A DNA stretch of 64,000 bases from Paracidovorax valerianellae. Its GTDB lineage: Bacteria > Pseudomonadota > Gammaproteobacteria > Burkholderiales > Burkholderiaceae_C. The stretch covers positions 397,990 to 461,989 of the forward strand of contig NZ_FMZC01000002.1 in NCBI RefSeq assembly GCF_900102625.1. The letters are read 5' to 3'. Made by a program: the position numbers and the translations under genes. Below are positions 42,745 through 51,236 of the stretch, in pieces. The notes beneath the pieces were generated by a model, which ran no database searches, was not told the origin of the DNA, and saw only the letters and a list, made by a program, of their open reading frames with translations. Numbering within the stretch: the stretch's first letter is position 1; every line of letters starts with the position of its first letter.

Positions 42745-44220
42745 ATGCCCTTCCCCCTTCTGAAAGCCCTTCACCGCCGCCGTGTCTGGCGACTGGCCGC
42801 GGCCGGCGCCGGCCTGGCAGCGGCCGCCACCGGCCTGGTGGCCAGCGGCAACCCGGACCCGCTGGGCGAAAAGCCCGGCGGCGACACCACCGTGTTCGCC
42901 ACCGGGCGCAACGCCTTCTCGTTCCCCGCGGCAAACCTGCCGGACGACGAGCGCACGCGCTTCGTCATCGGCAACTCGTTCTTTCGCCGCAACTGGGTGG
43001 AAGCGCCCGCCTCGACCAAGGCGCGCGACGGCCTGGGGCCGCACTTCATCGCGCGGTCGTGCGGGGGCTGCCATGTGCAGGACGGGCGCGGCGCGCCGCC
43101 GGAGATCTTCAACCGCCTGGGCGAGACCAAGGACCCGACGGTGGCGCTGCTCATCCGCCTGTCGATCCCTGGCGCCGACGGCCATGGCGGGCCGCTGCAC
43201 GAGCCCGTGTACGGCGACCAGTTCAACAACGCGGGCATCACCGGCATCAAGCCCGAAGGCCGCGTCACGCTGCGCTACGACACCATCGACGGCAAGTTCG
43301 CCGACGGCACGCCGTACTCGCTGCTGGCCCCGAAATACGGCTTCGCCGACTTAGGGTACGGCCCCATGCACCGGGACGTGATGATCAGCCCGCGCATCGC
43401 GCCGCAGATCATCGGCGTGGGGTTGCTGGAAGCCATCGACGAGGCCGACATCCTGGCCAACGCCGCCGACCAGGCCAAGGCGCCCGGTCCCGTCAAGGGC
43501 GTGCCCAACCGCGTGTGGGACGCGCCTTCGGCCCGGATGATGATCGGCCGCTTCGGCTGGAAGGGCAACGTCGCCACCATCGCGCACCAGACCGGCGGCG
43601 CGTTCGTGGGCGACATGGGCATCACCTCGCGGCACTTCCCGCACGAGGCCTGCACGCCCGCGCAGAAGGACTGCCTGGCCGCACCCAGCGGCAAGAGCGG
43701 CGGCCAGCAGGGCCAGCCCGGCGTGGAGATCGACGACAAGACCTTCGACGACGTGGTGTTCTACCAGGCCACCCTGGCGCCGCCCGCCCGGCGCAAGGTG
43801 AACGACGTGCAGGTGCTGCGCGGCCAGGCGCTCTTCGCCCAGGCCCAGTGCGCCGCCTGCCACCGCCCCAGCTACGTGACCAAGGAAGGCCCTTTCCCGC
43901 GCCTGACCAGCAAGGCCGTTTCCGGCCAGCGCATCTGGCCCTACACCGACATGCTGCTGCACGATATGGGCGAAGGCCTGGCCGACCACCGGCCCGACTT
44001 CGCAGCCAATGGCCGCCAGTGGAAGACGCCGCCGCTCTGGGGCACCGGCCTGATCCAGGACGTGAACGGCCACACGCGCCTGCTGCACGACGGCCGCGCG
44101 CGCGGCGTGCTCGAAGCCATCCTCTGGCACGGCGGCGAGGCCGAAGGCGCCAAGCAGAACGTGCTCAAGATGAACAAGGCCGAGCGCGACGCGCTCGTGC
44201 AATTCGTGGAGTCGCTATGA
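42745..44220 (+). CDS. Di-heme oxidoreductase-family (DHOR) c-type cytochrome
   Basis: 491 residues. The N-terminal membrane or signal segment is RLAAAGAGLAAAATGLVA. Two c-type heme attachment motifs are visible, CGGCH and CAACH, and the C-terminus has the DHOR pattern TPPLWGTGLIQDVNGHTRLLHDGRARG. These periplasmic proteins relate to MauG-like di-heme peroxidases and are known from imelysin gene clusters. It is coupled to the next gene by ATGA. The role may be to change iron oxidation state during uptake, which is inference. Confidence 0.9.
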   Translation: MPFPLLKALHRRRVWRLAAAGAGLAAAATGLVASGNPDPLGEKPGGDTTVFATGRNAFSFPAANLPDDERTRFVIGNSFFRRNWVEAPASTKARDGLGPHFIARSCGGCHVQDGRGAPPEIFNRLGETKDPTVALLIRLSIPGADGHGGPLHEPVYGDQFNNAGITGIKPEGRVTLRYDTIDGKFADGTPYSLLAPKYGFADLGYGPMHRDVMISPRIAPQIIGVGLLEAIDEADILANAADQAKAPGPVKGVPNRVWDAPSARMMIGRFGWKGNVATIAHQTGGAFVGDMGITSRHFPHEACTPAQKDCLAAPSGKSGGQQGQPGVEIDDKTFDDVVFYQATLAPPARRKVNDVQVLRGQALFAQAQCAACHRPSYVTKEGPFPRLTSKAVSGQRIWPYTDMLLHDMGEGLADHRPDFAANGRQWKTPPLWGTGLIQDVNGHTRLLHDGRARGVLEAILWHGGEAEGAKQNVLKMNKAERDALVQFVESL

Positions 44221-45353
44221 CGAAATCCCCCGCTCTGCGCCCTTTGCAGTCGCTGCCCTTGCGCCTACCCCTGCGCCGCCTGGCCGCCGTGGCGCTGTGC
44301 ACCCTGGCCGGCGTGGCGGCCACCGCCACCGCGCAGACCAACTGGCGGCACGACGCCGTCCCGTTCTACGACACCACGCACGCGCTGCAGAGCCTGTACG
44401 GCCACTGGGCGCTGCCGCGGACGGGTGATTTCGCCACCGCCGCGCAGGCCCTGCCGCCCGCGCTGCGCGCCCTGTGCGACGCGCAGCCCGCGCAGGCCGG
44501 CGCGGCGCTGGACAGCGCACGCGGCGCCTGGCGCAGCGCCATGCTCGCGTGGGAAAGCCTGCGCGCGGTGGCCGTGGGCCCGGTGATCGCACGGCGCACG
44601 CAGCGCCAGATCGACTTCGCGCCCACCCGCCCGCCGTTGATCGAACGCGCCATCAAGACGCAGCCGCAAGGCGCCAAGGCGTTCGAGCGCGTGGGCACAC
44701 CGGCCAAGGGCCTGCCCGCGCTGGAATGGCTGCTGTGGACGCAGCCGGCCCAGCCGGCCACGCCCGCGTGCCGGTATGCCGTGGAAGCGGCCCTGGACGT
44801 GGAGCGCGAGGCCGTCGCGCTCAAGGCCGCTTTCGACACCGCAGCCACCACCGACTGGGCCGCCGAAGACGAGCAGGAGCGATCCACCCAGGCCATGGGC
44901 GAATTCATCAACCAATGGGTGGGCGGCATCGAACGCCTGCGCTGGGCTCACATGGAAAAGCCTTTGCGCGCCGCCCAGGGCACACGCGCGCCGGACTATC
45001 CCCGCGCCGCGAGCGGCCTCACGCCCGAGGCCTGGGCCGCCGAATGGAAGGCCCTGCGCACCCTGACCGTGCTGTCCGAAGGCGCAGCCCTGCCCAAGCC
45101 CGGCGAGGCGCTGGTGCCGCTGGAAACCTACCTGCGCGGGCGGGGCCTGAACCCGCTGGCCGACCAGTTGCGCGCCACCGCCGCGCGCATCGACACCGCC
45201 ATGGCAGCGGCCCAGAAAGCCGGCGCAGCCAAGGGCGGTCCGCAGGTGCTCGAAGCGGCCAAGGAATTGAGCGCGCTCAAACGCCTGGCCGAGGCGGAAG
45301 TGGCACCGGCACTGCAGGTGAGCATCGGCTTCTCTGATGCCGATGGGGACTGA
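44217..45353 (+). CDS. Second imelysin-family protein, lacking the HxxE motif
   Basis: 378 residues with a signal peptide ending near ATATAQ. Imelysin-like helical fold with RQIDFAPTRPPLIERAI and the second-domain PLETYLRGRGLNPLADQL. At the position of GWHAIE in its paralogue it reads GLPALEWLLW, so the conserved His is replaced by Pro. Metal binding must therefore differ or be lost. Its ATG overlaps the DHOR stop. It may act as a structural or secondary iron carrier. Confidence 0.85.
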   Translation: MTKSPALRPLQSLPLRLPLRRLAAVALCTLAGVAATATAQTNWRHDAVPFYDTTHALQSLYGHWALPRTGDFATAAQALPPALRALCDAQPAQAGAALDSARGAWRSAMLAWESLRAVAVGPVIARRTQRQIDFAPTRPPLIERAIKTQPQGAKAFERVGTPAKGLPALEWLLWTQPAQPATPACRYAVEAALDVEREAVALKAAFDTAATTDWAAEDEQERSTQAMGEFINQWVGGIERLRWAHMEKPLRAAQGTRAPDYPRAASGLTPEAWAAEWKALRTLTVLSEGAALPKPGEALVPLETYLRGRGLNPLADQLRATAARIDTAMAAAQKAGAAKGGPQVLEAAKELSALKRLAEAEVAPALQVSIGFSDADGD

Positions 45354-45357
45354 CGCC

Positions 45358-46554
45358 ATGGCGGCCGCGCGACCGGACGGCGCCCCGCTGATGCCGGCGG
45401 CTTTGTCCCGCCGGCAGGCGCTGCGCCTGGGCGCAGGCCTCGGCCTGGCCGTGCCGCTGGCCGCGGCCTGGGGACGCCCCGCGCCCGCTGCGGGTTCGTT
45501 GCGCCTGGCTGCTGCCTGGCAGCAGGAGGACGGCGGTTACCGCATCGGCGTGCTGGAGACCCAAACCGGCCAGAACACGCCGCTCAAGGCCACGCACACG
45601 CTGGACATTCCTACGCGCGCCCACGGCCTGTGCCCCTTGCCCGACGGCAGCATCGTGGCGGCATCGCGCCGGCCGGGCGACTGGCTGGTGCGATGGTGGC
45701 CCGGCACTGGGCGCGAGCCGGTGTGGCAATGGTCGGACGGTGCCCGCTCGTTCAACGGCCACGTGATCGCCTCCCCGGACGGACGGCTGCTCTACGCCAC
45801 CGAAACCGATGCCGAAACGGGTCAGAGCCTGGTCGTGCAGCGCAGCGCAGACACGCTGGACACCTTGCAAGCGTGGCCCACGCAAGGCATCGATGCGCAT
45901 GAACTCATCTGGGATCGCCGCACCCTAGCCGACGGCACGCCGACGTTGCTCGTCGCCAACGGCGGCGTGCCCACCGCACCCGAAACCGGCCGCGTGAAAC
46001 GGGCGTTGGACACCATGGACTCGTCCATCGTGCGACTGCACGGCCGCACCGGCGAAGTGCTGGGTCAATGGCGGCTGGACGACCCGCGGCTGAGCCTGCG
46101 GCACCTGGCGTGGAGCCCCAACGGCAGCGTGCTGGGCATCGCGTTGCAGGCAGAGCACGACAGCCCAGCGGACCGGAACACGGCACCGGTGCTGGCACTT
46201 TTCGACGGCAAGGCATTGCGGACCGCCGCGCCGGCCCCCCAGCAGTCGCGGGGCAACCTGCAGGAAGGTCTGCGAGGCTACGGCGGCAGCATCGCCGCCA
46301 CCCCCGAGGGCTGGGCCGTGAGCTGCCCGCGTGCGCAAGGCATCGCCACCTTCGGTCCACGAGGGGATTGGCAACGTTTGGTCGATTTGCCCGAGGTGTG
46401 CGCGCTCGCGGTGCAGGGGTCCGCGCTGTGGGCGGCCGGCCTGGAGCACACGCTCGAAGACGCCCGCGGGCAAGGTTCGCAACCCCATTTGCATGGGGAC
46501 GGGCTGAACAAGGCCCGTGTCGACAACCACTGGGTTTTTGCGGGTAAACCCTGA
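45358..46554 (+). CDS. DUF1513-family TAT-exported beta-propeller protein
   Basis: 398 residues. The N-terminus has a TAT-like motif ([20 protein letters not shown]). The body has repeated beta-propeller strands ([41 protein letters not shown]) as in DUF1513. GGGG nine bases upstream favours ATG 45358 over 45337 and 45343. DUF1513 genes are typical last members of imelysin/DHOR operons; function unknown, probably a periplasmic partner in iron acquisition. Confidence 0.87.
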   Translation: MAAARPDGAPLMPAALSRRQALRLGAGLGLAVPLAAAWGRPAPAAGSLRLAAAWQQEDGGYRIGVLETQTGQNTPLKATHTLDIPTRAHGLCPLPDGSIVAASRRPGDWLVRWWPGTGREPVWQWSDGARSFNGHVIASPDGRLLYATETDAETGQSLVVQRSADTLDTLQAWPTQGIDAHELIWDRRTLADGTPTLLVANGGVPTAPETGRVKRALDTMDSSIVRLHGRTGEVLGQWRLDDPRLSLRHLAWSPNGSVLGIALQAEHDSPADRNTAPVLALFDGKALRTAAPAPQQSRGNLQEGLRGYGGSIAATPEGWAVSCPRAQGIATFGPRGDWQRLVDLPEVCALAVQGSALWAAGLEHTLEDARGQGSQPHLHGDGLNKARVDNHWVFAGKP

Positions 46555-46675
46555 CATTTGCACGCTACGGTCGCGTTCCTTCGCGGAATACGCCAACAAA
46601 AGTTATACGAGATATTACAAAGCGTCGCAAAACGGTTCGTTTTTCTTACACTCCGTGCGTTCTTACGGGGTGCCC
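46555..46675 (+). promoter_or_regulatory. AT-rich leader of the collagen-like gene cluster
   Basis: A 121-bp gap clearly richer in A and T than the flanks, especially 46600-46650. TACACT (46647-46652) could be a -10, and TCGCAA (46625-46630) a weak -35 at 16 bases. GGGG stands just ahead of the GTGCCCATG start region. It suggests an independent promoter for the cluster. Confidence 0.35.
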
Positions 46676-47413
46676 ATGTCCTTTCTTCCTCCGCAACGCA
46701 AACGCCTGATCGCCGCCCTCATGGCGGGTGCCCTGCACTGCCACGCAGCTTTGGCGGCAGACATCGTTCTGGCGCCGCCGGCCAACGGCGGTTTTTCGGT
46801 GACCAACAGCGACAAGACGCAGATCCGGCTGCGGGTGGACGAGGCGTCCGGCACCGTCGCACTGCCCGGACTGGCCACCACGCCGCAGCAGGGCGCACCG
46901 CTCTGCCATGGCCCGGGCGGTGTGCTCGGCGATTGCAGTGCGGGCCTCGTGGGTGCCACCGGCGCAACGGGAGCCACGGGGGCGACCGGCCCGGCCGGCG
47001 CTACAGGTGCCACCGGCGTCACCGGAACGGCCGGCCCTGCAGGCCCGACAGGCGCGACCGGTGCCGTTGGCCCCACGGGCAGCACCGGCCCCGCCGGCCC
47101 GGTGGGCCCCACCGGCACGCCGGGCTCAGTCAGCACGGGCGTGACGATCCGTGAGTTCACCCTGTCCTCCGTCGGCAATGAGGCCTGCACGGTCACCAGT
47201 TGCTGCAACGCCGGCGAAAAGGTGCTGGGTGGCGGCCATGCCGCGAGCACGGGTCAGGCCGCGCCGGAAGATGCGGGGGTCTACCTGGGGGAGAGCCGGC
47301 CGGTCGCCAACTGCGGCGGCAATCCGGGCGCGTTCGGCTGGACGGTGCGCGCCCTCAACTCGTACCGCGCCAACCTGCAAAGCTGCACCGCCTACGCGAT
47401 CTGCTCCCAGTAG
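46676..47413 (+). CDS. Exported collagen-like protein
   Basis: 245 residues. A signal peptide ends near AALAA (residue 28). Residues 29-90 form a head with two cysteines. Residues 93-150 are an uninterrupted G-X-Y tract of about 19 triplets, rich in GAT, GPT and GPA, so it should form a triple helix. A 95-residue C-terminal domain has seven cysteines ([25 protein letters not shown]) and no sortase or membrane anchor. Many Thr in the third triplet position suit glycosylation or other modification, and Pro in the second position could be hydroxylated. A hydroxylase and a sulfotransferase gene follow directly. Surface-fibre or secreted role is inferred. Confidence 0.82.
   Translation: MSFLPPQRKRLIAALMAGALHCHAALAADIVLAPPANGGFSVTNSDKTQIRLRVDEASGTVALPGLATTPQQGAPLCHGPGGVLGDCSAGLVGATGATGATGATGPAGATGATGVTGTAGPAGPTGATGAVGPTGSTGPAGPVGPTGTPGSVSTGVTIREFTLSSVGNEACTVTSCCNAGEKVLGGGHAASTGQAAPEDAGVYLGESRPVANCGGNPGAFGWTVRALNSYRANLQSCTAYAICSQ
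46952..47125 (+). repeat. Collagen G-X-Y triplet repeat
   Basis: About 19 codon triplets encoding Gly-X-Y. The first five are nearly identical GGN-GCN-ACN units, followed by more varied triplets. Codon choice varies between units, so this is protein-level repetition rather than a recent DNA expansion. Confidence 0.9.
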
Positions 47414-47461
47414 CCTTTGATTCGCCGCCTGCACGCGTCTTTCCACACCGCACCGCCGCCC

Positions 47462-48307
47462 ATGGCCGAAACCCCATTTGCATCCGCCAAGCACGCCCAG
47501 GCTGCGTTTCCGCACGCGCGCAGGCTCGCGCATGGCGTGGACATCGACGCGGCACTGGCGGAAATCCGTGCTTTGCCCGGCACCGGCTGGGCGCCGCACT
47601 TCAACCTCGCCAAGCACAACGGCGGCTGGCACGTGGCCGCGCTGCGCAGCACGGACCGTTCGTCCGTGCCCGGCGCGCCGGGCGAATACACGGCTGACCT
47701 TTATCAGGACGGCCCGGCGATGGCGCGGTGCCCGGCGATCCGGGCGCTGGTCACCGCCATGGCCGGCGACGCGCCGTTGAAGTCGGTGCGCGTGCTGCGC
47801 CTCGATGCTGGCGGAGTCATCCTGGAGCACACCGACGCGGGCGTGGGGCTGCGCAGTGCCGAGGTGCGCATGCACCTGCCGCTGGTCACCCACGACGAGG
47901 TGTTCTTTTACGTGGGCGGCGAACGCGTGCCCATGCGCCCCGCGGAATGGTGGTACGCGGATTTTTCGCTGCCTCACCGCGTGGTGAACCGAAGTGCCAC
48001 GGATCGCCTGCACCTCGTGGTGGACTGCGAAGCCACGCCCCGCCTGCGCGACGCCATCGCAGCGGGCGATGCGGGCATGGACTACCCGCCCGAACAAGAC
48101 CCGCAGTGGCGGTTCGCGCGGTTCCGGGAGCAGGTCTTTGCCGAGCCCGCGTTGCAAGACCACCTGCTCGGCATCCACTCGCGAGAGGCCTTCGCCGAGG
48201 CCTGCATCGAACTGGGCGAGGCCCGCGGGTGGACGTTCACCGAGGCGGAAGTGCTCTCCGCCATGGCCTCTGGCCGGCAAGCCTGGATGCAGCAATGGGT
48301 CGTCTGA
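47462..48307 (+). CDS. Aspartyl/asparaginyl beta-hydroxylase-type dioxygenase with Nif11-like tail
   Basis: 281 residues, cytoplasmic. The 2-oxoglutarate/Fe(II) jelly-roll is clear: ILEHTDAG supplies His123 and Asp125, SLPHRVVNRS the distal His172, and DRLHLVVD the 2-oxoglutarate-binding Arg182. Related enzymes hydroxylate Asp, Asn or Pro residues in proteins. Residues 218-270 (FREQVFAEPALQDHLL... GWTFTEAEVLSAM) match the Nif11 domain known from peptide leader sequences, an unusual fusion. It follows the collagen-like gene by 48 bp and overlaps the sulfotransferase start by 13 bp. Its likely substrate is a product of this cluster; not shown. Confidence 0.85.
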   Translation: MAETPFASAKHAQAAFPHARRLAHGVDIDAALAEIRALPGTGWAPHFNLAKHNGGWHVAALRSTDRSSVPGAPGEYTADLYQDGPAMARCPAIRALVTAMAGDAPLKSVRVLRLDAGGVILEHTDAGVGLRSAEVRMHLPLVTHDEVFFYVGGERVPMRPAEWWYADFSLPHRVVNRSATDRLHLVVDCEATPRLRDAIAAGDAGMDYPPEQDPQWRFARFREQVFAEPALQDHLLGIHSREAFAEACIELGEARGWTFTEAEVLSAMASGRQAWMQQWVV

Positions 48308-49356
48308 ATTTCGAGGGCTGGTCGCCCATCCGCATTGATTCGGGCCCTGGCGGAGAACCGCTGGTGGACTGGATGCGCGCGTCGCCCGAGGTCACGCGCA
48401 CCCCGTTCTTTGCCGACGGCGTGCAGGAGGCCATGCAGCGCCCGTTCCACCAGGCCATGCGCCGGCAGACGCCGCTGGCCGATCTGCTCGACTGGGCGCA
48501 GACCTCGCCAGGGCTCGTGCCGTCGGGCATCGTTTTTCACGTTTCGCGCTGCGGCTCGACCCTCGTCACGCAGGCGTTTGCCGCGCTGCAAGAGCACGTG
48601 ACGCTGTCCGAGGCTCCGCTGCTGGACGACCTCATGCGGGCCGAGGCGCGGCTGCCCACGCTGGACCCGGCGCTGGCGGTCCCTGCGGCCCGGGCCGTGG
48701 CCAGCGCGTGGGCGCAACCTTCGCTGCCGGGGCATGGCGTGCAGCGCACGCACCTCGTCATCAAGTGCGACTGCTGGGCCACCGCGTATGCCGATCGCAT
48801 CGCCCAGGCCTGGCCTGAAACGCCTTGGCTCTTTTTGTTCCGCGACCCGGTCGAAGTGCTGATGTCGCAGTTTCAACAGCGTGCCGCTTACCTGATTCCC
48901 GGCGGGCCGCTGGGCGTCAACCCGGCGGGCATCGCATTCGAAGACGCTCTGCGCATGGGACTGGACACCTACCGGGCCCGCAGCCTGGGCGCCATCTATG
49001 AAGGCATGGTGCAGCAGTTTCGCCCCGAGCGGACGTTGCTGCTGAACTACCGGCAGTGGCCCTCGGCCATTCTGGAAAAAGTGGCGCCGCACTTCGGCAT
49101 GGCGCTCGACGCCCCCGCTGCCGCGCAGGTCGAAGCCACCTTCGGCATGCACGCGAAAAACCCGCACAACCCATTCTTTCCCGACGCCGAGCAAAAGCAC
49201 CGGCAGGCGCCGGCCCAGTTGCGGGAACTGGCCGAGCAATGGATCGCCCCGCATTACGACGCACTGGAGACGCTGCGCACGATGAACGGCACAGCGGCGC
49301 AGCGCACTGCCAGAGCAGATTCCGAGGCCCTGGAAACTCCGATGACGACGCCATGA
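48295..49356 (+). CDS. PAPS-dependent sulfotransferase family protein
   Basis: 353 residues, cytoplasmic. The PAPS 5'-phosphosulfate loop appears as VFHVSRCGSTL (residues 80-90) and the 3'-phosphate site as LFRDPVEVLMS with Arg183 and Ser191. The final part has YRQWPSAILEKV and the typical helical lid. It would transfer sulfate from PAPS to a hydroxyl or amine group on carbohydrate, protein or small molecule. The start lies inside the hydroxylase gene and its stop overlaps the next start, so the three are tightly coupled. Acceptor unknown. Confidence 0.85.
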   Translation: MGRLNFEGWSPIRIDSGPGGEPLVDWMRASPEVTRTPFFADGVQEAMQRPFHQAMRRQTPLADLLDWAQTSPGLVPSGIVFHVSRCGSTLVTQAFAALQEHVTLSEAPLLDDLMRAEARLPTLDPALAVPAARAVASAWAQPSLPGHGVQRTHLVIKCDCWATAYADRIAQAWPETPWLFLFRDPVEVLMSQFQQRAAYLIPGGPLGVNPAGIAFEDALRMGLDTYRARSLGAIYEGMVQQFRPERTLLLNYRQWPSAILEKVAPHFGMALDAPAAAQVEATFGMHAKNPHNPFFPDAEQKHRQAPAQLRELAEQWIAPHYDALETLRTMNGTAAQRTARADSEALETPMTTP

Positions 49357-50642
49357 CCTCTTCGACCCTTTCGAACTCTTCGACACCCACCCCGACGTCG
49401 TCCCTCGCGCGGCCTGGCCGGCGCCGCTTCCTGGGCACCTCGGCCGCCACCGCAGCCACAGCGGCCTGGGCCACAGGGTCGGCCCTGGCACAGCAACGTG
49501 CCGGCTTGCAGGACGGCGAACGCCACGGCGGCTTGCGAACGGTTGGCGTTCTGCTTCCCGACTCATCGCGCTATCCCACGCTGTCGGCCGAATTCATGGC
49601 CGGGCTGGAAGCAGGCGCTCAGGCCAGCGGGCATGCTGCGCCGCGATGGCACCCCCTGCCTTATGGGCACAGCGCCCATGCCGCGGTGCGGCAGGCCCGC
49701 GCCGCTGTGGAATCCGGTGCCGTCGATGCGCTGGCCGGATGGCTGCCCATGCAATCCGCCACCGAGCTCGTGCCAATACTGGAGCAGCGCGGCATTCCTT
49801 TATTGGCCAGCGATACCGGCGCCGACCGGTTGCCGGTGCATCGCCATGCCAAGTCCCCCTGGCTCATCCCGCACACGCTGGAGCTGTGGCAGTCCAGCGC
49901 GCTCATGGGCCGCGAAGCGGTTCGCCGCTGGGGCACCCGTGCGGTGCTGTGCATGGGTTTCCTGGAAAGCGGATACGACTTTCCGCATGAATTCCGGCGC
50001 GCTTTCGAGGCTGCGGGCGGCACGATCGTCGCGGTGCATATCTCCGGCCTCCCCGGTGGAGTGGAAGAATTCGCGGGCCTGCGGTCGGCACTGCATGGGG
50101 CTCAGGCCGATGTCGCCGTGGCCCTGTACTCGGGCCAGCAGGCACTGCGTTTTCAACAGCAATGGAGTCGCCTGCGGCCGAACGCGCGGCATCCCGTGCT
50201 GGGCACCCCGTTCACCCATGGACCGGCAGTCGCCAGCGTCGATCCACTCAAGGGCTGGGCCAGCGTGGCTTCCTGGGATGCCCGGTCCGACGCATGCCAG
50301 GCCATCGCCGCGCAGTGCGCTGCCAGGGGAGCGAGTCAGTCCGCAGGGCTCAGCGGGCCGGCCCTTCTGGGCTTCGAGGCCGGCCAGCGCTTCGCAGAGT
50401 GGCAAAACCGGGCGGACAGTGCGCAGCGGCTCCATGCGCTGCGCGGCAGCGAGGGTGACAGCCCTCGGGGTACAAGGCTTCGCGATCCATCGAGCGGGGA
50501 AAGTTCAGGTCCGCACTGGTTGCATGCCGGACCGCTCCAGGCCGGCGCCACCACCCAACTGTCCCACGCAATGTCCGGCTCAGCCCTTGCCCAGGAAGCC
50601 CCTGGCCGCAGTGGCTGGAGCTCTTCCTATCTCGTGACTTAA
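49353..50642 (+). CDS. TAT-exported family-1 (LivK-like) substrate-binding protein
   Basis: 429 residues. A twin-arginine signal is present (PGRRRFLGTSAATAATAAW, residues 22-40). The mature part is a type I periplasmic-binding fold (TVGVLLPDSSRYPTLSAEFMAGLEAG ... AVLCMGFLESGYDFPHEF), as in branched-chain amino-acid receptors. No permease or ATPase is nearby. TAT export suggests folding before secretion or a cofactor. It is coupled by ATGA to the sulfotransferase, so it belongs to the cluster. A ligand cannot be named. Confidence 0.82.
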   Translation: MTSSTLSNSSTPTPTSSLARPGRRRFLGTSAATAATAAWATGSALAQQRAGLQDGERHGGLRTVGVLLPDSSRYPTLSAEFMAGLEAGAQASGHAAPRWHPLPYGHSAHAAVRQARAAVESGAVDALAGWLPMQSATELVPILEQRGIPLLASDTGADRLPVHRHAKSPWLIPHTLELWQSSALMGREAVRRWGTRAVLCMGFLESGYDFPHEFRRAFEAAGGTIVAVHISGLPGGVEEFAGLRSALHGAQADVAVALYSGQQALRFQQQWSRLRPNARHPVLGTPFTHGPAVASVDPLKGWASVASWDARSDACQAIAAQCAARGASQSAGLSGPALLGFEAGQRFAEWQNRADSAQRLHALRGSEGDSPRGTRLRDPSSGESSGPHWLHAGPLQAGATTQLSHAMSGSALAQEAPGRSGWSSSYLVT

Positions 50643-50654
50643 CGGAATCACATC

Positions 50655-51185
50655 ATGGCTTCAGACCCATTCCTCGGTGAGATCACACTGTTCGCTGGCA
50701 ACTTCGCACCCAAAAATTGGGCTTTCTGCTGGGGCCAGACACTTGCCATCTCGCAAAACCAAGCCCTCTTTTCCCTGCTGGGCACGACGTATGGCGGCAA
50801 CGGCCAGACCACATTCGCGCTGCCTGACCTGCGAGGTCGCGTGCCCCTGGGCATGGGCCAGGGGCTGGGACTCAGCAACTTCGTGCAGGGCGAGATGGGG
50901 GGGCGGGAAAGCGTCACGCTCACTTCCAACCAACTGCCGACGCACAGCCACAGCACCGTGATGTCAGTCAGCAGCAGCCCCGGCAACTCGGCAGCGCCCA
51001 ATGGCAAATATCTGGCAGCTTCCAACCGGCGGGACGACCAGTTCACCGACCAGTCGCCCGATGGAAATCTGGCGGGACTGACCAGCGGACCTGCCGGAGG
51101 CAACCAGCCGCACGAGAACATGCAACCCTACCTTGCCTTGAACTTCATCATTGCACTCCAAGGCATCTTCCCGTCGCGCAACTGA
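50655..51185 (+). CDS. Tail-collar (microcystin-dependent, MdpB-like) protein
   Basis: 176 residues. It starts DPFLGEITLFAGNFAPKNWAFCWGQTLAI and continues LPDLRGRVPLGMGQG..., the hallmark of phage tail-collar domain proteins, and ends in a PYLALNFIIALQGIFP strand. Outside phages, such proteins (MdpB and relatives) come in small bacterial gene groups without other phage genes. It follows the binding-protein gene by 12 bp and closes the cluster. It lacks a signal peptide. Likely a trimeric fibre or adhesin-like subunit; export route unknown. Confidence 0.88.
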   Translation: MASDPFLGEITLFAGNFAPKNWAFCWGQTLAISQNQALFSLLGTTYGGNGQTTFALPDLRGRVPLGMGQGLGLSNFVQGEMGGRESVTLTSNQLPTHSHSTVMSVSSSPGNSAAPNGKYLAASNRRDDQFTDQSPDGNLAGLTSGPAGGNQPHENMQPYLALNFIIALQGIFPSRN

Positions 51186-51236
51186 ACGGGAATGAACGGG
51201 CATCGGCGACAGTCGCTATCGCCAGCCCGCATCGGT

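Noticed and set aside
50655-51185. Prophage remnant suggested by the tail-collar domain
   Set aside because: No integrase, capsid, terminase or other tail gene is near, and the gene is coupled to non-phage genes; free-standing MdpB-like proteins are known.
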